Origin: Muscardinus avellanarius
Taxonomy: Eukaryota > Chordata > Mammalia > Rodentia > Gliridae
Assembly: GCA_963383645.1 (NCBI GenBank)
Contig: OY726557.1
Coordinates: forward strand, 126,938,603 to 127,002,602
Length of the DNA: 64,000 bases
Reading direction: 5' to 3'
The translations under genes and the position numbers were made by a program. Within the stretch, counting starts at the first letter, position 1. Each line of letters opens with the position of its first letter. Positions 1 through 11,527 of the stretch are shown piece by piece. Below the pieces are notes generated by a model. That model did no database searches. It worked only from the letters and a program-made list of their open reading frames with translations, and had not been told where the DNA came from.

Positions 1-562
1 TGCCTCTGTGACGGCAGCTCTCACCATCATTACTGACCTGGTGTAACTGGTACATGGGAAGAGGAGATTGATTTCACATATCCTCAAATACCTACTGAGA
101 AGTTTTCATTCATGAGAAGTCATCAAAAGTTGTGGACACATGTGCCCAGATCTGAGTTTTAGAAAGATGCAGTGGTCGCAGCAAGGAGGAGGGGTGAGGG
201 GGGCCATCTGGAGATAGGAAGACTGAACAGGAAGATTTTGCTGTCATAAGGGCTCGGGCTAATGCTGCATCAGCGGAAAAAAAAAAGAAAATGGATTTAG
301 GAACCATTTAGAGGTGGAATTGACAGAACTCGATGGGTGATGGGGGAGACAGAGGCCTACAGCCCTCAGTCCTTGCCTTGCAGAACAGGGTGAAGGGGTG
401 ATGGTGGAGTCATCTGCTCTTAGACAGAAGGCTGGCTGGAGGTGAGATGGTGAGTTCAAGTGTAAGTGTGTTAATAGAGGGGGCCTGGAATTGCTCAGGT
501 GAAGATGACATCATGTATGTAACTGGGTCTGTGTATCTGGAGCTGGGAGGAAGGTGTGGAAT

Positions 563-640
563 AACACATTTGCTGAGCACTCTCTCTGGGCCAGGCATAG
601 GAAAAGTGCTATTACAACATGTCCTTTCATTTGGGGTTGA
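563..640 (-). mobile_element. MIR SINE fragment
   Basis: The stretch reads 'tgctgagcac...gggccaggcatag' followed by an 'agtgct' block. This is the reverse complement of the MIR 3' end (the 'cctggcacatagtaagcgctcaata' region). It is short and diverged and belongs to the ancient mammalian MIR layer. Confidence 0.55.
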
Positions 641-1004
641 CCTGAGAATTCATTTCTGAATATGTGAAGTTATAAATGTGCATGTGACTAATTAAAAGGG
701 ACATAGTTGCTTTAGGTTCTGGTTGTTGGGACCAGCTATCTGTAGTTTGCACAGGCTTTGAGCTTTTTTCGGGTGGTAAGAGGCCATCTAGCCCAATATT
801 TTTGGGTGATGATGAACGTTCCAGAAACCATGCTAGAATTTTGTTTGGGCTTTTATAGGAGAGCGCGAACCCTCTTCTCAGGGCTGGACAAAGGGCCAGA
901 AAGAGCAGGGGCACATTCTCCCTCCCTTATTCCTGGCCTGTGATTCCTTCAGCCTCACACTCCTCTCCCTAGGACACACGATCCGCCAAGGTTGTCCTGG
1001 ACAG

Positions 1005-1200
1005 TGTGGGTCTTTAATGAAGAGCGATCGGGCCAGCCGAGGCAGGGTGAGTCCAAAGTCACTATAAATCCTTTGCCTACTGATTATCAGCCTCACATTC
1101 CCGGCCAGTGTCTGCACTGTGCTCATTAGTGGCAGGGAGAGGACCGCCTCCATCGATCCAGCCAAGGTCTGGGCGCCACAAAGACACTGATAAGTGACTT
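1005..1200. promoter_or_regulatory. candidate conserved non-coding block
   Basis: This is repeat-free sequence with CpG-containing words kept intact (gcgatcgggcc, catcgatccag) and a run of non-repetitive motifs around attatcagcc. Its texture resembles constrained non-coding DNA, but conservation itself is not visible from one sequence. No coding frame is convincing. The call is an inference. Confidence 0.22.
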
Positions 1201-1714
1201 CTGGAAGTACTGGCTCTCCGTGCCTGTGAGGGAGCCCATCTATCCCTGCCCGAGGTCAGCAGAGGTAGATGGAGACAGCAGAGCAGCGTGGGTTTGTGGC
1301 AGTGGCAGGAGGGGGCAGGAGGAAGACACTGGCAGCCTTTAAGCCAGAAACCAGATGCTGTCTCTGGTCTGCTGCTGCCTGGTCCGGAGACTAAGTTCCT
1401 GTCTTCATCTGCACTGCTGGCCCCTGTGATTTCAGGTTTGGAATATGCACTCTCAGAACCAGTACTGTCGGAGCAGCAGGGGGGAAGTAAGTTCTGCTAA
1501 AGAGCAGCAATAGAGCTTCCTGGAGGAAACTGTCCTTTGCGGGGTAGGCAGTGGTGATGGGCAGAGTGCACGTGCGCAGTAGCCTCTTAGAGGGCATCGG
1601 CTAGGGTACTATTGGAACAGGATGGAGACTAGATTTGGATCAGCTGGCCTCACATTGCCCAGCATCACTCATCCCTTTTTCTAAGGCTCCAGTAGAGACA
1701 CAGGGACCTGGCTC

Positions 1715-1790
1715 CTGGCCCTGAGCACCCAAACCTCTGCCACCTCTTAGCTGTGTGCCCAGGGCTTGACTCTGCCCTCCCCTGAGGTGC
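1715..1790 (+). mobile_element. MIR SINE fragment (weak)
   Basis: The sequence contains 'ctctgccacctcttagctgtgtg' followed by a gap-filled version of the MIR 'ccttgggcaagt' block. This is the central MIR region in sense orientation. Only about 70 bases are recognisable. Confidence 0.4.
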
Positions 1791-2029
1791 AGGTGCTGCT
1801 TCTGCAAGATGCAGGGCCCAGACCACTAGTCAACCTGCTAGGCCTCTTCTGGTCAACCTGAATGTGCTATGTTCCTGTTTATCTAAAGTTCCATTTTGGG
1901 GTGGGGGAGGACAAAAATAAAAAAGTAAAAGCAAATCTCAGATCTATGTCCCAGACATTATTATTACTATGTTAAACAAACACCTTAAAATAAATTTTTT
2001 TTTGTGCTGTTGTGGGTCTTGGCAGTCAG

Positions 2030-2195
2030 AATGGTTTTAAAACGTCCATGTGCATAAGAACCATCTGCAGAACTGGCTAAAATACAGGTTCCTGGACTCC
2101 ATTTCACAGGTTCTGGGGCAGTACTACATTTTAGCGGCTTCCTTGTGGAATCTCTCTGCGGGTGGTTTCTGGACATCATCAGAGAAACATTGTAT
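2030..2195 (+). mobile_element. MER5-like hAT-Charlie DNA transposon relic
   Basis: The order of blocks is that of MER5A: 'gcataagaaccatctgcag', 'ggctaaaatacaggttcctgg', 'ttctggggcagtac' and a terminal 'atcatcagagaaacattg'. MER5 elements are non-autonomous hAT transposons dispersed in all placental mammals. The copy is diverged and has no coding capacity. Confidence 0.5.
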
Positions 2196-2935
2196 GCAAA
2201 CAGTAGGGAGTCAGCGACAGGGTCCTTTCTAAGTTTTAGCTCTGAGTCACTGTGGATCCTCCATCCAATTCCTTTCTTTTCCCGAGTGTGCTTGCTTTGC
2301 CCAACTGCATAGTTAAGGGCACTGGACAGTCAGTAGCTTTCAGTTTATGAAATCCTTTTGTTAAGGAAATCTCACAGGAAACCTCAGTGTATGAAATGGG
2401 GGAGGCAGGGCTGAGGTAGAGCCAGAGAACGGATCCTACCCCTGGCCCCATGCAGCAGACTTCGAGGTCTCTCTGTGCCACACTCAAAAGATTTAGAAGG
2501 TGCGGTATGTTTTCAGTGACTGAAGGTGTTCCTGTAGCTATAGCCCACTGACAGGCATGAATGCAAGCCCTGACGCATTTGGCTGAGGCAGCCTGACTCG
2601 AGCACCAGCTTCCTTTGGGCCCTCTCTAGCCATGCATTGGGCATCACAGCTGCAATGTGGTGCTTACTGAGGCTTCTCGTGGCCGCAGTTGTTCCCAACT
2701 GGAAAGAAATCATCTTCGTTCAATGTCCCAAATTTCTCCCCTCTTGGAAACTAAATACAATCAACTCTTAATTATCTTTGCTAATGGAGAGGAGCAAGGG
2801 TGTGAATGAACCAAGTGATGGACAATCCGAAATAATGAATAATCCCAAAGAATGTTTATTTTTGACATCAGAATGCATTTTAGTATTCATGTTTGAATAT
2901 GGATGTGTTTGATGTTCTGGGAATTTTTAATACCT

Positions 2936-2981
<46 letters not shown>
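2936..2981. repeat. (CA)n microsatellite
   Basis: About 22 uninterrupted CA units. There is no SINE body directly upstream, unlike the CA tracts near 29.1 and 33.2 kb. Length polymorphism is likely. Confidence 0.97.
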
Positions 2982-2983
<2 letters not shown>

Positions 2984-3109
2984 GACGGAGCTCCCTCCCT
3001 GTCTCCTCCTCAGCTGAGTGGCAAACATCACCTTGGGTACTAGTCCAATGTTAGTGCTGGCCACACGCTCACCCTCCCCAGCTGGCGTCTTTCTGGCTCA
3101 CACCTTCCC

Positions 3110-3330
3110 TGGGAAGGGATGGGGATATTAAACGATTGTGCCTTTAAAGGACTTTCATTCCCTTCGGGTTTCATGCAAATAAGAGCAAAATAAGAAGCTG
3201 TGAAATGTTAACAGAGGACTTCATTAAGCAAACTTGGTGATAGCATTTGCCAGGAATGGGGACAATTTGCCAACAGAAAATTGAGAGCTGACTATATATG
3301 TGTCCTAATTAAAAAAGTGATTCTTTTTCT
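3110..3330. promoter_or_regulatory. candidate enhancer-like block with octamer
   Basis: This is a repeat-free, AT-rich stretch with a perfect POU-factor octamer ATGCAAAT at 3173-3180. It also has homeodomain-type cores (cattaag, taattaa) and a 'cctttaaagg' palindrome. Octamers bind POU proteins such as POU2F1, but whether this site is used cannot be told here. Confidence 0.28.
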
Positions 3331-3389
3331 CACGGCTCTGGGATCTTGGGCCCATTCTTCTGGTTGGTTTAGATGTTCACCACAAATAC

Positions 3390-3490
3390 CTCTGGGGGGC
3401 ACTTTATACTTCACAAAACACGTCACACCCATTACCTTACTTAGCCCACCCTCACAATGCCCAGTGGAGAAAGTTCCTTTACCAGACTCA
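3390..3490 (-). mobile_element. MIR SINE fragment (weak)
   Basis: The words 'actttatacttcacaaaac', 'cattaccttacttagccca' and 'agtggagaaag' follow the order of the reverse-complement MIR 3' half. Divergence is high. Confidence 0.35.
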
Positions 3491-3656
3491 TGCAGAGACT
3501 TGACCAGCTTAGGCTCAAAGCCCGTTAGTGTGTCTTTTCCCCTCGGCTTTCTCCCACCTCACTCTGCCTCTTTCATCACTACAAGATAGGGGCCCTGGCC
3601 TGGGCTCCGATTATGTGTATGAACAGGAGAATGTAGCAGTAAGGAAAGCAAAGCTA

Positions 3657-3836
3657 ACTTGCTGGTGGCACACACCCGTAATCTCAATACTTGGGAGGCT
3701 GAGACAGAAGAATTGCAAATGTGAGGACAGCCTTAGCAACTTAACAAGACCCTGTTTCAAAATAAGAAATACAAAGGGCTTGGGGGTTGTAGCTGGGAAG
3801 CAGAATGCCCCAGTACAAAACAGAACAAAACAAAAG
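3657..3836 (+). mobile_element. B1-dID dimeric SINE
   Basis: The B1 half reads 'gctggtggcacacacccgtaatc...cttgggaggctgagacagaag'. An A-rich linker follows, then a worn ID half ('cttgggggttgtagctgggaagcagaatgcccc') and an A-rich tail. Its divergence marks it as an older copy. Confidence 0.9.
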
Positions 3837-4117
3837 TTAACTTGCAAGAAGTGATCCAGTCTTTCTGAATGTTTGAAGTAGAAATGCTTATGAAGGAGAG
3901 TTGTGCAGGCTGGAAGTACTGAGAACAAGGAGAGGTAGTGTGCAGACTCCTGGAATGTCTTCTCTTCCCAGGCTGTTTGGGATGGGTCTCTGAGCCCAGG
4001 CATCTCTGAAGATGGGCTGGCCACAGGAAGGATGGAATCGGCAGGGACAGAGCCCCTTGGAAGTAGGAGTAGCCCCAACACCTGGTTAGCTGTTTCTATT
4101 ACAATTCTGAGAGACAG

Positions 4118-4215
4118 AGAGAATTTTATGGATTGGGAAATGGAAGCTCAGAAAGGATAAGTAATCCAATCAGTCTCAGTATGTAAGGAGTCTAGGATTT
4201 AGCCACTGGACTCCC
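4118..4215 (-). mobile_element. MIR SINE fragment
   Basis: 'gggaaatggaagctcagaaagg' followed by 'taagtaatcc' and 'gtctaggatttagccactgg' is the reverse complement of the MIR 5' half. This gives the usual 'aaactgaggctcagag' signature. Confidence 0.62.
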
Positions 4216-4870
4216 TTACCGTCTTAGTTTACACAACTGTACTGGGTCAGCGAGGGGTGTTTGATCCATGTGTTTCCTCTTCAGGAAGCAGCACTGATTT
4301 CTGTGCCCCAACTGCTCCAGTGTGCTCCAAAAACAGATACAAAGCTGAAGGGACATCTACTTCATGCCCTCCCTATTCCACTTGTACACCAGAGAAGACT
4401 TTGATGCTTCCATGATGCTCCTGGGGCTGAGATTAGCTCTTTGGGCAATAATTTAGGGCAAAAATCCTCTGCACCTTGGTTGAGGGATGGCCGTTTTTAA
4501 CCCTACACTGGCATAATCCCATACAGAACACATCCCAGGCAGTAGCTTTCTCAGCTCCATCCTGGGCTCGATGAATAATGACTTCCATTCCCCACACTGC
4601 TGGAGCTTTGGGTCTTTGGAACAGCCACTGTGATGCTGAAACACTTATTTGTTGTGAGACAACCCAAGGAAGGCCAGCTGGTGCCTGGCTAAGACTTTCT
4701 GCTGGGGTCCAGGATCAGGGGGCGGTTAATGGTCCGCCATCTTGGGAGACATGGCCCCATTCTTGCCTACCTCCTAGGACATCTCTATTTTCTGGCTGGA
4801 GTGCTCCTGTAGATGCTGACGGCTCCTTTAATAGGAGAGTTACTCATGGCTTTGCTGGAGAGAACAGAGC
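4216..4870. other. unique sequence, no gene seen
   Basis: No repeat family, splice-bounded exon or RNA gene is recognisable. The 124-codon frame starting at 4578 has no family resemblance, and its codons look like chance. Confidence 0.4.
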
Positions 4871-5120
4871 AGTTTTCAAACCTCCTCCCCTAAACGCAGC
4901 AATATTTGGTAACACTTGGAGTCTTGGGGAGAGAATTCATGTCCGTAATTAGTTACTGTATATCACCGTTAGTACTCTGCTCAGGATTTACTGGGCAAAT
5001 ACCATTTAACTGCACAATAACTACAGGTCCTTGCTGCTTATTGGGTAATTTACTAAGGCTGGGAGAATGGGGCAGGAGGGACGCTGAATAGGAGGTATTG
5101 TAACCCCTTGAATCAAACTT
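4870..5120. promoter_or_regulatory. candidate conserved non-coding block
   Basis: A repeat-free block with a TAATTAG homeodomain core (about 4946-4952), 'caatatttggtaacacttgg' and several evenly spaced AT-rich words between GC-rich flanks. It forms a cluster with the block at 5640-5850. Conservation is inferred, not measured. Confidence 0.28.
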
Positions 5121-5639
5121 TATGAGTTTGGGTTTGGCAGGGAGGCGGCTGCTTGTAGCCAGCTCTCGTTACTTTGTTTTGCAGAGTTGGCTGATGGTTT
5201 GCTTCCTTCCTTTTATTTATCGCAGAAGGAGAGGCCAGGGACTGGGGTCTGGGGCTGTCCAGGGCTACCTGGGGTTATGGAAGGGCCTTTTGACAGAGAG
5301 AGACTTTGGCTGGGAGTCTGCAACAGAAACTCAGCTGCGTGTCCTGGGGCTCCATTCAGCCTCTGCCATTTACTGCCTCCACGGGTCCCTTTTTCTATCT
5401 GGGCCGCTGGGTGGAGAGTGCAGGGAGCTGTCCTTGGTTGGCAGCATGAAGTAATCATTGAAGTCCTCTCTTCTCTTGCAAGTATGGGGGTGTTGCTTGG
5501 GAAGCAGCCATTGCTGGACACTTGGCCGACATTCTCGGCCCTAATCTGTTTGAGCAAAGTCTGTCTTTGTTTGGCCATGCACTGTCCAAACTCCTCTAAC
5601 CTATTTAGGCCATGGAGAGGGGAAGAGACACAATAATGA

Positions 5640-5850
5640 AAAACTCAACGTGCAACATCGCCTTACGCAATCTAATAAATTACTTGGTAGCCGGCTGCCA
5701 ACTCAGACTAAGCCCAATATTGCCTGCAGTAATTATTTGGATCAAATGCAGTTTATCTGCTTCATATTTGTGCTTCTGTGCTCAGTGGTAACTTATAAAT
5801 GTCATTGTGGTGTTTATTTGTTATAATGAAACTTAATGGCATTGGAAGCT
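5640..5850. promoter_or_regulatory. candidate conserved non-coding block
   Basis: The block contains rare-word-rich sequence (acgtgcaacatcgccttacgc) followed by AT-rich motifs 'cagtaattatttggatc' and 'aataaattacttgg'. No repeat is detected, and intact CpGs sit beside TAATTA-type cores. This is the texture of developmental enhancers, but function is inferred only. Confidence 0.32.
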
Positions 5851-6480
5851 AGGAGCAGAGCTGGTGGGGCGGCAGGTTTAAAACAATCTCCTCATCTCTG
5901 GAGAAGGAATGAGTCACGATAACATGAAACTGCCCTACAGGGAAGAGATTTGCAGAGATGGTCGGCTCTCCTGCTGTGTGTTGGACTGGAGAGAGTCAGG
6001 AGCTCTGAGACAGCTCTGAGGGGAGCTGTCCTTGCCTCCAGGGACATCCACTGAGAGCAGAGAAGATTTGGCTGTGTTTAACCTGGTTCTGCCCTGTCTT
6101 GTCCTTGCTCCATTTTTTTTTTTAGGGGTGGGAGGTGTTCACTCTTCACACCTCCTGATAGCTGGCCCAGATAAGAGATACTCATTACCCAGGGACTTGG
6201 GAGACTGAAGCATTGATGGATGGAGATGGAAAGGATGACTGTATAGAGGACAGATACCCAGGAGGAGGCTTGGAAGAAGAGGAAAGGGAATGAAAGAAAA
6301 AATAGAGAATTCTCACGGGCCTAAAGAGGGGATGGCAGGCTTGCTTCCTGGATCAGGAGCGTGAGCTGGCTGTAGGAAGCACAAGGCATGTATAAATCAA
6401 GAAAGAACTGGCAGAGGCTGGACGGCAGGTGCCCACTGGCCCTGCAGAAGTCCTGCAGGTGAAGATGGGCTCTTTACAGC
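5851..6480. other. unique sequence with a T10 run
   Basis: No gene or clear repeat was identified. A short T run near 6113-6123 precedes a region loosely like a decayed B1 ('acttgggagactgaagcattg'), too diverged to assign. Confidence 0.35.
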
Positions 6481-6482
6481 AG

Positions 6483-6655
6483 GCTTTTGGTTTCACACAC
6501 CCCCAGGTTCTGCCATTTACTAGCCGTATGGCTTTTGGCAAATTATTTCTCTTTCTTGATCATTATCTTACATGGGCATTGGGGATAATAAGACACTTCC
6601 AGGATTATGTGTCAGTAGTGACTGGCACATTGTGATGTTCAGTAAAGGTCTACTG
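6483..6655 (+). mobile_element. MIR SINE, nearly complete
   Basis: In order: 'ggttctgccatttactagccgtatggc', 'aaattatttctctttctt', 'ggggataataagacacttcc', 'actggcacattgtgatgttcagtaaa'. This is the full sense MIR layout from the core to the 3' end. Confidence 0.75.
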
Positions 6656-6775
6656 CGCATATAGATAAATAATACTCCCCACCCCCATGTGTATTACAAA
6701 CCCTCTTCCCAACAGCTGAGCGTGGATTTAAACTTTACCCTGTTCAGGTGTTCTCAGTTTTCCATTCTTCCTTCC

Positions 6776-6932
6776 TACCTGGGGGCATTCTAATGCCAAG
6801 CTGTACCCCCAAAGCTTTTTATTTTTTATTTTGAAAACAGGGTCTAAGTTAGTGAGGCTAGCCTTGAGCCTATGATCCTTTTGTTTCAGCCTCCAAAGTA
6901 TTGGGATTACAGGCTTACACCACCATGCCCAT
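6776..6932 (-). mobile_element. B1-dID dimeric SINE
   Basis: In reverse orientation the ID half is 'gggggcattctaatgccaagctgtacccc', then the linker 'tttttattttttattttgaaa', then the B1 half ending 'ttgggattacaggcttacaccaccatgccc'. It is moderately diverged, and no TSD could be defined. Confidence 0.9.
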
Positions 6933-6944
6933 CTCAGAGATGAT

Positions 6945-7065
6945 TGTCTTATCCTCATTTTATAGTGTGGAAATGGAGGCCCAGAATGGTTAATAGTAAG
7001 TTGTCCAAGGCTAGCCAGCTGGTTTGTGGAGTGGGCATCGGTTCTCCTACACCCCAGGGCATTGC
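6945..7065 (-). mobile_element. MIR SINE fragment
   Basis: 'cctcattttatagtgtggaaatggaggccc' and 'taagttgtccaaggctagccag' correspond to the reverse-complement MIR 5' half. It abuts the end of the B1-dID element, which may have inserted beside or into it. Confidence 0.6.
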
Positions 7066-7479
7066 TCCTGGCATTAGTCCTACTTGGAAAGACCTCTCCT
7101 TGGGAGGCTGAGCTAATCGCTCCTGACTAGCTGCTCCTGCTCCCTGGAGACCAGGTCCGGAGCTTATGCTGACCTCCCCTGCATAACCCAGAGGCAGAGT
7201 GAGTAGGGCTCTTTCTGACCATTTCATCTTAGTACTGCACTTAACCGATCATTCATAAAATATTTATGTTTCTCCCCTCAGTGACATGCTCATACAAGGC
7301 TCCTAACATATGAATATTAATGAGGATTATTAATCATTGCTATTTCTCCCACTAGCCTATCCCCTTCCTCCGTGTGCCTCCTGTTTTGATCTCAGCACAA
7401 ATGGGACTAAATTCGAGGAATTAACCTGGAACACCAATAACAATGCCTTGCATTTTACCACACTTTATATTTTTTCGTA

Positions 7480-7645
7480 GCACCTGCACAACCTGTATGC
7501 CTATTTTATCTTCATAATTAATATGTGGAGGAAAGAGGGCTAGCATTGTGAGTATACCCATTTTGCAGATGAGAAAAACATAGGTTAAAAGAGATCCAGG
7601 TCAGTCACGTTACCAAGTAGGAACAGAACTAATTTTTAAAAACAT
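7480..7645 (-). mobile_element. MIR SINE fragment
   Basis: 'gcctattttatcttcataatta', 'cccattttgcagatgagaaaaac', 'gttaaaagag' and 'taccaagtaggaacagaac' follow the reverse-complement MIR order. A second MIR of the same orientation follows about 100 bases on. Confidence 0.6.
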
Positions 7646-7739
7646 TCGTTTGTTTTGGCTCCTAATGAAATGGTCTCTGGGAAATGGAGTGTGTTTGCTT
7701 CATACAAATCAATAACAGTGTATTTTATTTGTATGGAAC

Positions 7740-7870
7740 TTAATGGCGTATAAAGAGTGCTCATCCATGTTACTTTACTGTCCTCGTAAGGCAGGTGTAA
7801 TTTATTCTCGCTTGACAAAGCTCTCATAACTAGCTAGTGGCAGACTTGGGTCTCAAACCATTATTCTCCA
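7740..7870 (-). mobile_element. MIR SINE fragment
   Basis: 'ttactgtcctcgtaaggcaggtg', 'aactagctagtggcagacttgg' and 'gtctcaaacca' match the reverse-complement MIR. It is a separate copy from the one at 7480-7645. Confidence 0.58.
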
Positions 7871-8554
7871 AAGTGGATTCCAAGGAGCACTAGGCTCGAT
7901 GCTTGCTATGGGAAAAATGATTTTGTGGGTGGATGAGTTTGGGAAATTCTGTGTGGACTGTGTCCCCTTTTGATGGCCCATCATTCCCCTTGCTGTATTA
8001 AAGTCTCTGAGATGATCTGTAGGAAAAAGACTTGTTTAGCTAGATCTCACCTTGCCTCCCCCACCTATCTACCCATGGAGACCACATTTCACAGAAAACC
8101 TATTTACACGCTAGAGAAATGCCGTTCCAGGGGAGTGTGTATGCGCCATCTCGCCTCCTCTGCAGCTCTGGAGACAGGGCTGGGGAGAAGAGTGCAGGGG
8201 GAGAAGAGGACAGGAAGAGGCATCCTTTGGGGATGGCAGAGCGGAAGCACCTCTGCCCAGTCTGCCTCTCTTCTTCCTGTTTTCTCCTGGGCAGTGAAGC
8301 CCAGAGAATCCATTCACTATCAGGCACAGGCAGCCCACCTCTATCTGGGGTCGTATTAGAGGTATCACCTGACAGGTGCGTAGAGTCTGTACGTGGTGCA
8401 TTGTGGGGGATTCAGGGTTGACAGTTCAGGCTAAAGAAGAAGTACACAGGGACACATGGTACATGCTCAGTCATGTCTGTCCTCGGTGGCAGCGGGGCTG
8501 GTCACTACACTTGTATCACTCAAACACACAAAGATCCCCAGAGCAGAGTGAGTA

Positions 8555-8735
8555 AGAAGACCAGGGGTTGCCTCTTAGCTTTAGGTTGTAATGGCTCTAT
8601 GCCTTTAGGTAATCAGTTTCATCTCGCTGGGCTTCAGTTTCTTCATCCTCAAAATAGAGATAAAAATACCCACCTTGTGCTGGAGGTGGGGGTTAGATGA
8701 TGCAAGTGTGTAAAGGGACTCCCTCAGCCCACGTC
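8555..8735 (+). mobile_element. MIR SINE
   Basis: 'taggtaatcagtttcatctcgctgggcttcagtttcttcatcc' followed by 'aaaatagagataaaaatacccacctt' and 'agatgatgcaagtgtgtaaag' is sense MIR from the core to near the 3' end. Confidence 0.68.
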
Positions 8736-9273
8736 TTCACAGCTTAGCTCTGAACCCCTTCTCCCTCTCTCTCTCAAAGTCCCCAAATGTTACCCCAGTT
8801 AGAGCAAAAGGGTTTCCCTGCCTTTGTGCCTCAAGAGCACAAGTCTGCACTTTTCTTTGGCTCTTGCACCACTCTTCCATCTTCTCTTTAATACTTTAGT
8901 CAGTGCATTGTATTATGCGTCACAGCAAGAGTCCAAGTGATACATTCAGACATGCCTACATCAGATGGCATGTCTGTTCTTCTACCATATGCCTATGCCC
9001 CCATTGGGCTCAAGAATCTCTGAGGGCTGTCACTGGCCCTGTCAGATACACAGGAAGCCTGCAGGCTGGACCCCTTTGGAGTCTGCAGGCAGCTTCCAGT
9101 TGCAGTATCTATAACCCTTCCCTTAAGGGCGTTCTCTTAAGCTGCAAGGGCTGTTCTGTCCTCACGTGGAGCAGGAGCAGGCCAGATCTGCCCAAGCAGC
9201 CCTTGAACCATTCTCCAGAGGGGCTGGAGTATAAATGGCTCGCTCTAGAGTGTTTTAATTTTGAGGTCTTTTT

Positions 9274-9475
9274 CTTTTTGTTATACTGGGAATTGAAACC
9301 AAGAACATCCTACCTCCAGGCTATACCCTCATCCCTATTTTATTTTTTATTTTGAAACAAGGTCACTAAGTTACTGGGGGCCTTGCTAAGATTTACTGAG
9401 GCTGGCTTTGAACCTGTGATCCTCCTGACTCAGCCTCTCAAGTAGTAGAATTACAGATGTGTGCCACCCTGTCCA
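9274..9475 (-). mobile_element. B1-dID dimeric SINE
   Basis: The reverse-oriented ID half ('tatactgggaattgaaacc...cctccaggctataccctc') leads through an AT linker to the B1 half, which ends 'attacagatgtgtgccaccctgtccag'. It is diverged at many sites, so it is one of the older copies. Confidence 0.92.
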
Positions 9476-10020
9476 GCTGTGGTGTGTATTATGGAGCACC
9501 ACTCAGAGCTGTCATTGAGTTTTAGCTCCAGCCAGTCATAGTGGTAGCAGGCTGGATATTCCTGTGTGGCCTCCCCTTTCCTGAGTCAATTCCCTATGGT
9601 CTTTCTGGCTGCAGGAAATGATTAGAAGAATTACACAGGAGTCCTCATTTAGGATCTGCTTCTGAGGAAACCCAAGCCATGGACATCTCCAGGAGTTTCT
9701 CATCCCCTCATCCCCCATAGCACCATGCACACAGTTGGCACCTGATGAATGCCTCACTCAGACAGAAATGAGACATAAGAACAGATACAAGAGTGGCTCT
9801 GAGTTGGTTCCAAGTGGTGGCTTGCAGAGCAGCCAGACAAAAGGCTTGGCCCCCTCCACATCTGGGAACACCCATAGCCACAGTCTCACCTCTGTCCTGC
9901 CCACTTGGTTCCTGGTCAAACCTCAGTGGGCGCAGAGGTCTCATGGGTCCAGCATCCATCCCAAATGAGAGGAGAGTAGCTTGGTGCAGTGTTTTGTGAT
10001 CCTAATAAGAATGGTGGTTA

Positions 10021-10263
10021 GCCAGGCGTGGTGGTGCACGCTTGTAATCCCAGCATTTAGGAGGCTGAGACCTGGAGGATCATGGTTCGCAGACAGCCTC
10101 AGCTACTTAGTAAGGCCCTCTGCAACTCAATGAGACCTGGTTTCAAAAAAGAAAAAGGATAAAAATAGGGCAGGGGGTGTAGCTTGGAGGCCGAATGCCC
10201 CTGGGTTCCATCCCCAGACCCGCAAAAACAAACAAACAAACAAACAAACAAACAAACAAAACC
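10021..10263 (+). mobile_element. B1-dID SINE, young, with intact TSD
   Basis: A full-length copy: B1 start 'agccaggcgtggtggtgcacg', ID half 'gggggtgtagcttggagg', terminus 'ccccagacccgc', then an (A3C)n tail. The 11-bp duplication aatggtggtta flanks it exactly at 10010-10020 and 10264-10274, which shows L1-type target-primed insertion. Confidence 0.97.
10227..10261 (+). repeat. (CAAA)n tail microsatellite
   Basis: About eight tandem caaa units between the SINE terminus and its TSD. The simple repeat is therefore the element's own tail. Confidence 0.95.
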
Positions 10264-10974
10264 AATGGTGGTTATTCCTAGTCCATTTGACTCAGAAGTG
10301 AGGACTATTACATTGCTCTATTTACCCCACACTCCGTACGCAGTTACTGAAACTGTCACTGTGTCCTATATTCTATAGGCCATTATGTATATTTTGAACC
10401 ATTATATAAATGGACTTGATTTGGTACTTGTGAATGTCATTAAACTCCTCCCATACCAGTAACAACACTGTTTCCATGGAAACAAATACATTCAGAAGTG
10501 AAGGCCCTAGGGACAAAGCAGGTGGAGTGGGGAATGGAGCCTCCTGATTGCTGCTTCCAGAGCACAGGGCCTGTTGCTGTGGCATGACTGCTCTGTGAAG
10601 GTGGGGCAAGTTCCTTCAGGTTTTTATTGATTTCCCTTTGATAAAAGTCCTGGATAATTCATCTCATTCTGCACATGCTCATCCTAGTACACAGCTCTAC
10701 AAAGTTTATGGCACTGTAGGCCATTCAGTACCCTCATTATTTCCCACTCTTGGGCCCTTTGTCTCCATGGGAATGGGGCCAAGGGAGGGTCTCAGAATTC
10801 AGCCTATTCAGTGGTGATGAGGATGGAAGAAGAAGAAGGAGCCCAGAGAAGAAAGAAGGGATCCTCAGGAGGCTGCAGCTCAGAGGAAGACCCCAGGATC
10901 TTTCCAGTGGCTGCTACCCGAGTCATTTGCTCCCCTTGTTATTAAACAATTGGGTATTAAGATGAAGACTGCAA

Positions 10975-11397
10975 TGATTAGGATACACACTGTCCCCAAA
11001 GTCTCATGAGTTGAAGGCTTTGTACCTGGTGTAGCAATGTCCAGATAGGGGCTTTCAGGATGTGATTGGATGCCAAGGGCTCTAACTTCATCAGTGGGTG
11101 ATTCCATTGATGCCAATGGATGGCTGGGAGGAGGTGAAAACTGTAGGCAGTGGGGCATGGTAGGCAGAATTAGGTGACTGTGGACATGCCCTTGGGGACT
11201 ATATCTTGCCCATAGTTGCTCTCTCTTTTTCCCTATCCTTCCTGGCTGTCATGAGCTGAGCAGCTTTCCTCCACTACATCCTACCGCCATGATGCTTCTG
11301 CCTTGGAGCCAGTTGACCATGGTCTGAAGCCTTTGAAGCTTTCCTTTAAGTTGTTTGCCTTAGGTATTTGTCTAGTGATGAAAAACTGACTAACATA
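10975..11397 (+). mobile_element. solo MaLR-type LTR (ERVL-MaLR)
   Basis: The element has the MaLR order: 'gtccccaaagtctcatgagttgaaggc', a 'gatgtgattggatgcc' block, a pyrimidine-rich 'ttgctctctctttttccc' block, 'ccatgatgcttctgccttgg' and the end 'ctgactaacata'. It has no internal coding part, so it is a solo LTR. The same family recurs near 46.9 and 52.4 kb. Confidence 0.72.
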
Positions 11398-11527
11398 AAG
11401 ACTCTTTAGCCTGAAGGGGCATTATATTTGGAGCCCTTTTAGGAGAGCCTGATTGAGGAGCTTCCCAGGCCTTGACAGGCAGCACATCTCCTCTATTTGG
11501 AAGGAATCAAGCATAGGTTGCAATGAC

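Noticed and set aside
3611..4081. 156-codon reverse frame
   Set aside because: About 60 codons come from the antisense of the B1-dID SINE at 3657-3836.
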